A DNA stretch of 64,000 nucleotides from Xanthomonas rydalmerensis (GTDB lineage: Bacteria > Pseudomonadota > Gammaproteobacteria > Xanthomonadales > Xanthomonadaceae), in assembly GCF_033170385.1 (NCBI RefSeq), contig NZ_CP126170.1:157501-221500 (forward strand), written 5' to 3'. The notes under the pieces were generated by a model, which saw only the letters and a program-made list of their open reading frames with translations, did no database searches and was not told where the DNA came from. Of this stretch, positions 48,459 through 56,769 are shown in pieces. The translations under genes and the position numbers were made by a program. Position 1 is the first letter of the stretch, and each line of letters starts with the position of its first letter.

Positions 48459-49241
48459 ATGCATAGCAACGACGAATCCCGCGATCTCAATCGCGACCCG
48501 ATCTCCGGTACCCCGGGCTCGCATCCGGTCGGCGTCGGTATCGGCGGCACCGCCGGCGGTGTGGCCGCGGGCGCGCTGGCCGGCACCGTGTTCGGCCCGC
48601 TCGGCACCCTGATCGGCGCGGCGGTTGGCGTGGTCGCCGGCGCGGCGGCGGGCAAGGGCGTGGCCGAGCGCATCGACCCCACCGGCGAGGATGCCTACTG
48701 GCGCGAGGAATACCGCAACCGTGACTACGTCAAGGCCGATTACGACTACGACCGCGACTACGCCGCCGCCTACGGGCTGGGCCTGCAGGCACGCGAGCAG
48801 GATCCGTCACGCAGCTGGGAGGACCACGAGCGCGAGCTGTCGCACGACTGGGGCACGCGCCGTGGCGACTCGCGCCTGGAGTGGGACGAGGCGCGGCTGG
48901 CCGCGCGCGATTCCTGGCAGCGCGCCGATGCCACCTACCGCACCTACGAGGACAGCGACCGCTACTACGCCGATCGCTTCGACACCGTGGACTACCGTGG
49001 GACCGACAGCAGCTACGACGACTACCGCCCGGCCTACCGCTACGGCGTGCAGGCGCGCAGCCGTTACCGCGATCGCGTCTGGGACGATCGCCTGGAGTCG
49101 GATCTGGAAAGCGGCTGGGAACGCGTCAAGGACCGCTCGCGACTGAGCTGGGCGCAGGCCAAGGCGGCCGTGCGCGAAGCCTTCGATTCCGATCGCTACG
49201 ATCGTCCCGGCCACGGCAACCCGCCCGATCCGCGGGTCTGA
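48459..49241 (+). CDS. Glycine-zipper protein with duplicated Tyr/Asp/Arg-rich module
   Basis: A 260-residue protein without a recognised family name. Residues 24-70 are a glycine zipper (VGVGIGGTAGGVAAGALAGT, then GAAVGVVAGAAAGKG), probably inserted in or associated with a membrane. The remainder is highly charged and tyrosine-rich and contains one module twice: 101-155 (YAAAYGLGLQAR...W...RLEWDEARLAARDSW) and 190-243 (YRPAYRYGVQAR...W...RLSWAQAKAAVREAF). GGAG lies upstream of the ATG at 48459. Proteins of this sort are often linked to envelope or osmotic stress in gammaproteobacteria, but that is only context knowledge. Confidence 0.8.
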   Translation: MHSNDESRDLNRDPISGTPGSHPVGVGIGGTAGGVAAGALAGTVFGPLGTLIGAAVGVVAGAAAGKGVAERIDPTGEDAYWREEYRNRDYVKADYDYDRDYAAAYGLGLQAREQDPSRSWEDHERELSHDWGTRRGDSRLEWDEARLAARDSWQRADATYRTYEDSDRYYADRFDTVDYRGTDSSYDDYRPAYRYGVQARSRYRDRVWDDRLESDLESGWERVKDRSRLSWAQAKAAVREAFDSDRYDRPGHGNPPDPRV

Positions 49242-49381
49242 TTTCAACGTTCGTTGAGTTGAATGCCACTCGGTCGAGTTGCCACGTGGCAGTGGCACTC
49301 GACCCAATCGCGTCTTGATACGACACAGCGGCCGCTTGCCTGGGGCCGCTGTGTCGTATGCGGAGTGTACGGAAGCAACCA

Positions 49382-49406
49382 TGTGGGAGGGACTTGAGTC
49401 CCGACG
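49382..49406. repeat. GTAG-type REP unit, variant TGTGGGAGGGACTT
   Basis: TGTGGGAGGGACTTGAGTCC followed by CGACG is a hairpin variant (GGGACTTGAGTCCC) of the REP class; a close copy lies at 55097-55122. Confidence 0.72.
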
Positions 49407-49517
49407 CGCAGTCCCTTCCGTCATCGACACCATCGCGAGCGGCCGGGATCCGATTGCATGTTGCTGGCGCGTGGAATTCGCTTGCATCGGCCGCATCGTG
49501 GCCTGGTGACCTGGCAG

Positions 49518-49540
49518 GTCGCGGCTGAAGCCGCTCCTAC
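49518..49540. repeat. GTAG-type REP unit
   Basis: Identical to the right arm of the intact pair (30847-30869): begins GTCGCGGCTGAAGCCGCTCC and ends TAC. Confidence 0.85.
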
Positions 49541-49550
49541 GGCCTTACCC

Positions 49551-50174
49551 CTACAGACTGTCCGACGTCGGCGAACGATCTGGAAGTTCTTGAACCGTCG
49601 GTTGCAACGGATCGTCCTCCTGCGCATCCGCCTGCGCCTCAGCCTTGGCTTGCGCCTCCGCTTCCGCGTCTTCCTTCAAGGCGGCGTCCCACCAGGCCGG
49701 AGCCGCCAGCCGTTCTTCTCCATAGCCGTTCATGCAACCTGTTCGTTGCTGCTCCAGGCGCTTGTAGTCCAGGGTGAGACGCTGCACGTCCTGCTGCTCT
49801 GGCCAATCGGTGTACGCGAAGTAGCCCTCGTACTGGTTCCTATCGATGCAGGCGATATACGCGTCGGCCCGCAGCCCGGCTGCCTGGAAGACCAACACCC
49901 GCGCTTCGCCGTTGCGATCCAGGCGGCCATGGAAGACCGTCCATTTGCCCGATGCGCAACTCGCGCCGGAGATCCCCATGTAGCTCAGGCACGGGATCGA
50001 CCACACGTCCTGCAGGACGCGAATCCTCGCACCCGAGAGTGGCCGATCGGGTCCCGCCACGACACGGATCGTGATGAACCGCGGCATGATCCAGGGGCCG
50101 GCGTGCTCTGCCAGCAGGTAGAAAAGCAGAAGGGCGCCCACCAGCGCCACACATGCGAGGCTGCCCAGCTTCAC
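49551..50174 (-). CDS. Membrane-anchored hypothetical protein with Glu/Ala-rich tail
   Basis: A 207-residue protein starting at a GTG with an excellent AGGAG upstream. One N-terminal membrane segment (about 6-24, LACVALVGALLLFYLL) anchors it. The periplasmic part has PRFITIRVVAGPDRPLSGAR and a beta-rich region with four cysteines (IPCLSYMGISGASCASG, AYIACIDR, TGCMNG) that could form two disulfides. The last 40 residues are an Ala/Glu/Gln/Asp tail (EAEAQAKAEAQADAQE). It does not match a family known to me. Its stop lies within about 11 bases of a REP unit. Confidence 0.72.
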   Translation of the reverse strand: MKLGSLACVALVGALLLFYLLAEHAGPWIMPRFITIRVVAGPDRPLSGARIRVLQDVWSIPCLSYMGISGASCASGKWTVFHGRLDRNGEARVLVFQAAGLRADAYIACIDRNQYEGYFAYTDWPEQQDVQRLTLDYKRLEQQRTGCMNGYGEERLAAPAWWDAALKEDAEAEAQAKAEAQADAQEDDPLQPTVQELPDRSPTSDSL

Positions 50175-50298
50175 GCGATGCTCCTTCGATGATGGTGCGA
50201 GCGTGGACCGATGGCGATCCGCGCAAGGTTCGGGTGGTGGCGGTCCGCAGCGAGCCACCCTGGGCGAGGCGGCAGGCCTGCGTCCTGATGGAATTCAG

Positions 50299-50321
50299 GT
50301 CGCGGCCGATGCCGCTCCTAC
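50299..50321. repeat. Diverged GTAG-type REP unit
   Basis: GTCGCGGCCGATGCCGCTCC plus TAC keeps the outer arms of the REP but has a changed loop (GGCCGATGCC). It lies in the 276-base gap before the indolepyruvate oxidoreductase gene. Confidence 0.65.
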
Positions 50322-50450
50322 GGCAGACGCAGATGCACTAGGAATCGCGGCAGCGTTGCAGGCGCGGCTTGGGCCACGCCGCGTTCCGTCGATCGCCTTC
50401 GGTGCCGCTGCTGCGACGCCGCCTCACGGTGGCGGCGCTGCGCCTCCCGC

Positions 50451-53400
50451 TCAGGCCGCCTGCACGATATGCAGCGCTTTCGGATTGCGCCAGGTCGCCA
50501 GCAGCCGCGCTTCGCGCTGCTTGGCTTCGTGCAGGTGCGCTTCCTTGACGTGGCCGTAGCCGCGGATGTGCTCCGGGATGCTGGCGATCTGCACCGCCAG
50601 CGCCAGGTTGTCCGCCTGCAGCCGCTGCAGCAGTTCGTCCACGGTGGCGACGTAGTCCACGATCAGCTGCCGTTCGCCGCGCCGCTCGGCGCTATAGCCG
50701 AACACGTCGAAGGTGCCGCCACGCAGGCGGCGCAGCTTGGCCAGCCACTGGAACGCGGTGAACATCCATGGGCCGTACTCGCGCTTGCGCAGCCGACCTT
50801 GCTCGTCCTTGCTCGCCAGCAGCGGCGGCGCCAGGTGGAAGCGCACGCGGTAGTCGCCTTCGAACTGCGCCTGCAACTGCTGCGCGAATGCGCCGCTGGT
50901 GTACAGCCGCGCCACTTCGTATTCGTCCTTGTAGGCCATCAGCTTGAACGCGTAGCGCGCCACCGCTTCGGTCAGCGCGGTCGAGGCCGGGGCCACGCGC
51001 TGCTCGGCGGCGCGCACGCGCTCCACCAGCGCGGTGTAGCGCGCGGCGTAGGCGGCGTCCTGGTAGTCGACCAGGAAGGCATGGCGACGCGCGATCAGCT
51101 CGTGCAGCGAGCGCGACAGGCGGCTGTCGTCCAGCGACGCGTACCCGGCCTCGCTGCTGTCGGCGCCAGCCGGCAGTTCGCGCGCCGGACGTGGATTGGA
51201 TGGATTGCGCGGCGCGGCGCTGGCGCCGGCTTCGTGGCCTTCCCACTCGCCCGGCGGCAACTGCTGCAGGCCCAAGGCGTGGCGTTCGCGCTCGTCCGCG
51301 GCAGGATCGGTGAGGCCGGCGGCACGCCGTACCGCCGGCAGGTCCAGTGCCGCCAGGCGGCCCCAGGCAAAGGCCTGCTGGTTCATCGCCACGGCTGCGC
51401 CGTTGAGTTCGATGGCGCGCATCAGCGCGGCATGCGATAGCGGCACCAGCCCCTGCTGCCAGGCGTAGCCGAGCATGAACAGGTTGCTGGCGATGGCGTC
51501 GCCGAGCAGCGCGGTGGCCAGCTGCGTGGCGTCGAGCAGCAGTGGATCGCGCCCGCCCAGTGCAAGGCGCACGCCGGCAATGATCTCGGCGGCGGGGAAC
51601 TGCATGTCGGCATGCGTGGTGAAAGTGCCGGGCATCGCCTCGTAGGTGTTCAGCACTACCTGCGAGCGGTCGCCGCGCACCTTGGACAGCGCCCAGTAGT
51701 CGTTGACCACCACCATGTCGCAACCCAGCACCAGGTCCGCCTCGCCGGCGGCGATGCGCACCGCGTGCAGGTCTTCGGGCTGTCGTGCCAGGCGGATATG
51801 CGTGGTGACCGCGCCGCCCTTCTGCGCCAGGCCGGTCTGGTCGAGCACGCTGGCGCCCTTGCCCTCCAGGTGTCCGGCCATGCCCAGCAGCGCGCCGATG
51901 GTGACCACGCCGGTGCCGCCGACGCCGGTGATGAGGATGTTCCAGGGCTGGCTCAGGTCGCTGCGGAAGGTCGGCGCCGGTAGTTGCTCCAGCAGTGCCG
52001 CGGCGTCGGCCTTGCGGCCCTTGCGCGGCTGCCCGCCGTGCACGGTGACGAAGCTGGGGCAGAACCCGGACACGCAGGAATAGTCCTTGTTGCAGCTGGA
52101 CTGGTCGATCTGGCGCTTGCGTCCGTATTCGGTCTCCTTGGGCAACACCGACACGCAGAAGCTCTTCTCGCCGCAATCGCCGCAGCCTTCGCAGACCAGC
52201 GAATTGACCAGCACGCGCTTGGGCGGATCGGCCAGCTTGCCGCGCTTGCGCCGGCGCCGCTTCTCCGTGGCGCAGGTCTGGTCGTAGATCAGCACGCTGG
52301 TGCCCTTGACCTCGCGCAGGCGCCGCTGCACCGCGTCCAGTTCGCTGCGGTCGTGGAACTCCACGTCGCTGGGGAACAGCTCCCGGCGCCGCGTCCACTT
52401 GCCGATGTCGTCGCTGACCAGGGCGATGGTGTGCACGCCTTCGGCGCGCATCTGCCGGGCGATGTCCGGCACGCTGAGGGTGCCGTCCACCGGCTGCCCG
52501 CCAGTCATCGCCACTGCGTCGTTGTAGAGGATCTTGTAGGTGATGTTGACGCCGGCGGCGATCGACTGGCGGATCGCCAGCGAGCCGCTGTGGAAATAGG
52601 TGCCGTCGCCCAGGTTCTGGAACACGTGCGGGGTGTCGGTGAACGGCGCCTGCCCGGCCCAGGTGACGCCTTCGCCGCCCATGTGGGTGAAGGTGTCGGT
52701 GGCGCGGTCCATCCACGTCACCATGTAGTGGCAGCCGATACCGCCGAGCGCGCGCGAGCCCTCCGGCACCACCGTGGAGGTGTTGTGCGGGCAGCCGGAG
52801 CAGTAGTGCGGCACGCGCGGGAAGTTGGCACGCGGCAACGCCATCTCCGCTTCCTTGGCCTCCATCCAGCGCAGCCGCTGCTCGATCGAACCGGTGTCGA
52901 GCGCCGTGGCCTGGGTCAGGCGCAGGATGCGCTTGCCGATCACCCCGGCGATGGTGGCCGGGGTCAGTTCGCCGGTGGACGGCAGGATCCATTCGCCGGC
53001 CTCGTCGTACTTGCCGACGATGCTCGGGCGCGGGCCGGCGCTGGCCGGCCAGTTGTAGAACTGCTCCTTCATCTGCCGCTCGATGAAGGCCTTCTTCTCC
53101 TCCACCACGACGATGTCCTGCAGCCCGCGCGCGAACGCGGCGATGCCCAGCGGCTCCAGCGGCCAGGTCATGCCGACCTTGTACACGCGGATGCCGATGC
53201 GCGCGCAGGCGTCCGCGTCCAGGCCCAGGTATTCCAGCGCCTGCAGTACGTCCAGGTAGCTCTTGCCGGTGGTGACGATGCCCAGCCGCGCCTGCGGCGC
53301 GTCCATCACCGTGCGGTCGATGCCGTTGGCGCGGGCGAAGGCCTGCGCCGCACGCACGGCATAACGATGCAGGCGCATTTCCTGGTCCAGCGGCGGATCC

Positions 53401-54173
53401 GGCCAGCGGATGTTGAGGCCGCCGGGCGGCAGGTCGAAATCCTCCGGCAGCACGATCTGCCGCGCGAACGGGTCCACCTCCACCGAGGCCGAGGATTCCA
53501 CCGTCTCGGCGATGGTCTTGAAGCCGATCCAGCGCCCGGTGTAGCGGCTCATCGCCCAGCCGAGAAGGCCCATGTCGAGGATGTCCTGCACCCCGGCCGG
53601 ATTGAGCACCGGCATCATCGCGCTGACGAACTCGTCCTCCGAGCCGTGCGGCAGGGTCGAACTGCGGCAGGCGTGGTCGTCGGCGGCCAGCGCCAGCACG
53701 CCGCCGTGGCGCGAGGTGCCGGCGGCGTTGCCGTGCTTGAACACGTCCCCGCAGCGGTCCACGCCGGGGCCCTTGCCGTACCACATGGCGTACACGCCAT
53801 CTACGCGTGCGCCGGGGAACAGGTTGGTCTGCTGCGTGCCCCAGACCATGGTCGCGCCCAGATCCTCGTTGAGCCCGGGCTTGAACACCACCTTGGCTGC
53901 GTCCAGATGCTTGCGCGCGCGCCACAGTTCCAGGTCGAAACCGCCCAGCGGGCTGCCACGGTAGCCGCTGACGAAGCCGCCGGTGTTCAGTCCGGCGGCG
54001 CGGTCGCGCAGTTGCTGCATCAGCGGCAGCCGTACCAGCGCCTGCACGCCGGACAGGTAGATGCGGCCGTCGGTGCGGGTGTACTTGTCTTCCAGCGTAT
54101 AGCCGGTATCCACGCCGTCGGTGGTCGCGGCGGCAAGGGAGGACGACGGACGCGGATCGGCGATGCGGTTCAT
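50451..54173 (-). CDS. Indolepyruvate ferredoxin oxidoreductase, single-chain fusion type
   Basis: A 1240-residue fused 2-oxoacid:ferredoxin oxidoreductase that oxidatively decarboxylates aryl pyruvates to acyl-CoA. The N-terminal third binds the substrate (GFVSGYRGSPLGGFDLEL, then GLNEDLGATMVWGTQQ). The TPP domain follows (HYCSGCPHNTSTVVPEGSR, GGIGCHYMVTWM, VNITYKILYNDAVAMTGGQP). An Fe-S part has CEGCGDCGEKSFC and SSCNKDYSCVSGFCPSF. The gamma domain begins ITGVGGTGVVTIGALLGMAG and includes DQTGLAQKGGAVTTHIRL. The C-terminal 300 residues are the extension typical of the fused proteobacterial enzymes. The ATG at 54173 lacks a strong ribosome binding site. Size and domain order equal those of the family. 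Confidence 0.93.
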   Translation of the reverse strand: MNRIADPRPSSSLAAATTDGVDTGYTLEDKYTRTDGRIYLSGVQALVRLPLMQQLRDRAAGLNTGGFVSGYRGSPLGGFDLELWRARKHLDAAKVVFKPGLNEDLGATMVWGTQQTNLFPGARVDGVYAMWYGKGPGVDRCGDVFKHGNAAGTSRHGGVLALAADDHACRSSTLPHGSEDEFVSAMMPVLNPAGVQDILDMGLLGWAMSRYTGRWIGFKTIAETVESSASVEVDPFARQIVLPEDFDLPPGGLNIRWPDPPLDQEMRLHRYAVRAAQAFARANGIDRTVMDAPQARLGIVTTGKSYLDVLQALEYLGLDADACARIGIRVYKVGMTWPLEPLGIAAFARGLQDIVVVEEKKAFIERQMKEQFYNWPASAGPRPSIVGKYDEAGEWILPSTGELTPATIAGVIGKRILRLTQATALDTGSIEQRLRWMEAKEAEMALPRANFPRVPHYCSGCPHNTSTVVPEGSRALGGIGCHYMVTWMDRATDTFTHMGGEGVTWAGQAPFTDTPHVFQNLGDGTYFHSGSLAIRQSIAAGVNITYKILYNDAVAMTGGQPVDGTLSVPDIARQMRAEGVHTIALVSDDIGKWTRRRELFPSDVEFHDRSELDAVQRRLREVKGTSVLIYDQTCATEKRRRRKRGKLADPPKRVLVNSLVCEGCGDCGEKSFCVSVLPKETEYGRKRQIDQSSCNKDYSCVSGFCPSFVTVHGGQPRKGRKADAAALLEQLPAPTFRSDLSQPWNILITGVGGTGVVTIGALLGMAGHLEGKGASVLDQTGLAQKGGAVTTHIRLARQPEDLHAVRIAAGEADLVLGCDMVVVNDYWALSKVRGDRSQVVLNTYEAMPGTFTTHADMQFPAAEIIAGVRLALGGRDPLLLDATQLATALLGDAIASNLFMLGYAWQQGLVPLSHAALMRAIELNGAAVAMNQQAFAWGRLAALDLPAVRRAAGLTDPAADERERHALGLQQLPPGEWEGHEAGASAAPRNPSNPRPARELPAGADSSEAGYASLDDSRLSRSLHELIARRHAFLVDYQDAAYAARYTALVERVRAAEQRVAPASTALTEAVARYAFKLMAYKDEYEVARLYTSGAFAQQLQAQFEGDYRVRFHLAPPLLASKDEQGRLRKREYGPWMFTAFQWLAKLRRLRGGTFDVFGYSAERRGERQLIVDYVATVDELLQRLQADNLALAVQIASIPEHIRGYGHVKEAHLHEAKQREARLLATWRNPKALHIVQAA

Positions 54174-54333
54174 GGCTTGCCCGGAGATGGAAGGCTGGCG
54201 GGCGCGCAGCGCCTGCCGCGCGCGATCGCCCCGATTGTATCAGTGGCGATTTTTGCGCTCGTTCTCGTCCGTGCCGGCGCGGGCGGGGTAGGATGGGACC
54301 CGGGTGAGGGGATCACTCCAGGGGATTGCAGCA

Positions 54334-54975
54334 GTGAAGGCATACACATACGCAGTGGCCGCGATGCTGGCCTGCATCGGTCTGGCCACCGCGGCCACCG
54401 TGCGGGCGCAGGCATTGCCGGCACCCAAAGAGTTCTATTTCGACGAAGACCGCAGCACCACGCGTCCGGTGACCGCCATCGCCGGCAGCGGCGATGCCCT
54501 GGTCGATCGCCTGGCCAGCACCGTGCAGCGCAATCCCGACGCCCACGAGGCGCGTGCGCAGCTGGCCGGCATCGCCATGGCCGGCGGCCGCCGCGAACTG
54601 GGTGAACAGCTGTACCAGGCGGCGCTGCATGGACTGCCCGCCGGCATGCAGCGGCGCCAGGTGCAATGGAACTACGGGTGGGATCTGCTGCGCGCCGGCG
54701 ACCCGGGGCGCGCGTTGAGCGAGTGGAGCGCCCTGGTCAACGGCCGCCCGGCAGCGCCGGATTGGCTCCCGCCGACCCTGGCGCTGGCCTTGTGGCGGTT
54801 GCAGCGCAAGGACGAGGCGGTGAAGTGGTACGCCGCGGCGGCGCGCACCTGGCCGGACAAATGGGGCGCCGGCGCCGATTTCGCCGCGTTGCTGCCGACC
54901 TGGCGCGACGACGAGCGCGCCACCCTGGCCGAGGTGCAGGCCGCCTGGAAGGCAGCGCCGCCGGCCTGGCCCTGA
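54334..54975 (+). CDS. Exported TPR-like protein
   Basis: A 213-residue protein with a signal peptide (AVAAMLACIGLATAATVRAQA). Helical pairs follow: LASTVQRNPDAHEARAQLAG, LYQAALHGLPAGMQRRQVQW, GDPGRALSEWSALVNGRP and LWRLQRKDEAVKWYAAAART, which resemble TPR units. GTG at 54334, preceded by GGGG, is the likely start; an ATG at 54304 is possible. It diverges from the oxidoreductase gene. The function is unknown; protein-protein contacts in the periplasm are inferred. Confidence 0.75.
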   Translation: MKAYTYAVAAMLACIGLATAATVRAQALPAPKEFYFDEDRSTTRPVTAIAGSGDALVDRLASTVQRNPDAHEARAQLAGIAMAGGRRELGEQLYQAALHGLPAGMQRRQVQWNYGWDLLRAGDPGRALSEWSALVNGRPAAPDWLPPTLALALWRLQRKDEAVKWYAAAARTWPDKWGAGADFAALLPTWRDDERATLAEVQAAWKAAPPAWP

Positions 54976-55636
54976 GACACGCGCGTGCAAGGAGCGCGGC
55001 GCGACCGGCGCAATCCTTGGCGCTGGTCGTGGCCGATCGTACAGGGCAACGTGTTGTCGCTCCCACAGGGGCTTGCGGCGAGTTCGCCGGGTGCAGTGTG
55101 GGAGGGACTTCAGTCCCGACGCATGGCGCCATCGAAAAGCGCGCCGCTTCGCGGGTCGCCTCTGCATGAAAGTTGACTCCCGCATGGAGAGCCCGCCTGC
55201 CGCGAAGCGCAAGGTAGGCGCGGCTTCGGTGGCTGCATCGGCACTCGCAGGATGCAGATCGCGTCAGGCGCCGGTCGCGGCTAAGCCGCTGCTTGCATCT
55301 ATGGTTGTCCACGCCCAGCGCTCCATGGCGTGTGTCGTGGTTGATCGCGCTGGAGACGGCGTCATCGCTCCTGCAGGGACATGCGGCCGGCCGTTGGACG
55401 CGAGGTCGGCGTGGCATCGGCAGCGGCCGCATAAAGATGCCGTGTGCGGGACGTGTCGGTCGCCGCCCGAGTCGCTGCTCCGGCTACTCGCGCCGGATCC
55501 CTGCCTGTCGTTGCCGGCCAGCGTGTGGCCAGGCCGCCACCCAGGCCTGGATCGCCCACTGTGCGCGACGCCTCGACGGCCCACGCGCGCATGCCATGCG
55601 ATGATGCCGCGTACCCGCTGATGTCGTGCTGTGCCG
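54976..55636. other. Intergenic region with REP copies, no gene seen
   Basis: About 660 bases. REP-like units lie at 55055-55078 (degenerate), 55097-55122 (intact variant) and around 55271-55295 (degenerate, GTCGCGGCTAAGCCGCTGCT). Open frames on both strands lack ribosome binding sites and resemble no family; the region looks like accumulated repeat debris. Confidence 0.55.
55097..55122. repeat. GTAG-type REP unit, variant TGTGGGAGGGACTT
   Basis: TGTGGGAGGGACTTCAGTCC then CGACGC: a hairpin (GGGACTTCAGTCCC) nearly identical to the unit at 49382-49406. Confidence 0.75.
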
Positions 55637-56551
55637 ATGGCTTTCGATGCGTTCGCCCTGATGTTGGTCATGCTCGCGCTCGGCAAGCTGTTCGCGCGCC
55701 AGCGCGTCCTGCCGGCCAACACCACCGAGGTGCTCAACGGGGTGGTGCTGTACCTGTGCCTGCCCGCCTCGGTGCTGATCTACGTGCCGCGCCTGCAGTT
55801 CAACCTGGAACTGCTCGGGCTGATGCTGACCCCCTGGCTGCTGACCGGCGTGAGCGCGCTGGCGATGCTGGCCTTGCGCCGGCCGTTGCGGCTGCGCCGC
55901 GACCAGCAGGCGGTGCTGCTGCTGTGCGTGGCGCTGGGCAATTCCAGCTTCATCGGCTACCCGATGGTGCGCGCGCTGCTCGGCGAGGCGGCCTTGCCGT
56001 ATGCGGTGGTCTACGATCAGTTCGGCACCTTCGTGCTGCTGTCCAGCTTCGGCCTGTACGTGCTGGCGCGCTACAGCGGCGAGGCACCGCCGTCACCGCG
56101 GCAGACGATGTTGCGCATGGCGCGGTTCCCGCCGCTGTGGGCGCTGCTGTTCGCGCTGACCCTGATGCCGGCGCAGCCGCCGGCGTGGATCGCCTCCGGT
56201 CTGCAGCACCTGGCCGACGCGATGTTGCCGCTGGTGATGCTGGCGGTGGGGTTCTCGATCCAGTTGCGGCTGCCGCGCGAGGAACTGGCGCCGCTGGCCG
56301 CCGGCCTACTGTTGAAGCTGCTGGTGCTGCCGGCCCTGGCCTGGCCGCTGTCGTGGGCGCTGGGCTTGCGCGGGCAGGCGCTGCAGGCGAACGTGCTGGA
56401 ATCGGCGATGCCGACCATGATCACCGCCGCGCTGCTGGCGATCTCGCATCGCCTGGCGCCGCGCCTGGCCGCCGCCCTGGTCGGCTACGGCATCCTGCTG
56501 TCGCTGGTCACTTTGCCGGCGTGGGCGTGGTTGCTGGGGGCGTTGCGGTAG
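55637..56551 (+). CDS. AEC-family (auxin efflux carrier-like) permease
   Basis: A 304-residue membrane protein with about ten helices in two halves, as in AEC transporters. The first helix MAFDAFALMLVMLALGKLFA, the motif LPASVLIYVPRLQF, and the cytoplasmic-side LGNSSFIGYPMVRALLGE are typical. In the second half AVGFSIQLRLPREEL and VLESAMPTMITAALLAI match the repeat. Bacterial members export or import carboxylates, such as malate or malonate; the substrate here is unknown. The start is the ATG at 55637; a GTG two codons earlier is equally possible. Confidence 0.88.
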   Translation: MAFDAFALMLVMLALGKLFARQRVLPANTTEVLNGVVLYLCLPASVLIYVPRLQFNLELLGLMLTPWLLTGVSALAMLALRRPLRLRRDQQAVLLLCVALGNSSFIGYPMVRALLGEAALPYAVVYDQFGTFVLLSSFGLYVLARYSGEAPPSPRQTMLRMARFPPLWALLFALTLMPAQPPAWIASGLQHLADAMLPLVMLAVGFSIQLRLPREELAPLAAGLLLKLLVLPALAWPLSWALGLRGQALQANVLESAMPTMITAALLAISHRLAPRLAAALVGYGILLSLVTLPAWAWLLGALR

Positions 56552-56625
56552 CGGCGATGGCACGTCTCGCTGCAAGGTGTCGGGGCTGAAGGCGGCGCCT
56601 CGATCTGCATTGCGCGCGCGTCCGT

Positions 56626-56718
56626 ACCCTCATCCGCCCCTTCGGGGCACCTTCCCCCCGGGGGGAGAAGGAGAAGCATAAGCCCCTCTCCCCCCGGGAG
56701 AGGGGTTGGGGTGAGGGT
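56626..56718. repeat. Intergenic palindromic repeat, family ACCCTCACCCC...GGATGAGGG, copy 4, inverted
   Basis: This copy runs in the opposite orientation: ACCCTCATCCGCCCC first, then GGGGCACCTTCCCCCC, CCCCTCTCCCCCCGGGAGAG, and GGGGTTGGGGTGAGGGT last. It lies between the convergent AEC and AAA-ATPase genes. Confidence 0.8.
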
Positions 56719-56769
56719 CGGGCGCAGCCTCGTACAGCGGCATCGCCTGATCTCGCCCGCCGCCCGCAG

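Larger units (their letters stand above)
49242..49550. other. Intergenic region with GTAG-type REPs
   Basis: About 300 bases between convergent genes. It has two REP units in opposite orientation, near 49382-49406 and at 49518-49540, and nothing else that can be recognised. Confidence 0.55.

Noticed and set aside
50692..54605. Long frames overlapping the indolepyruvate oxidoreductase gene on both strands
   Set aside because: No motifs, biased amino-acid content; the 50451-54173 minus frame explains the region.
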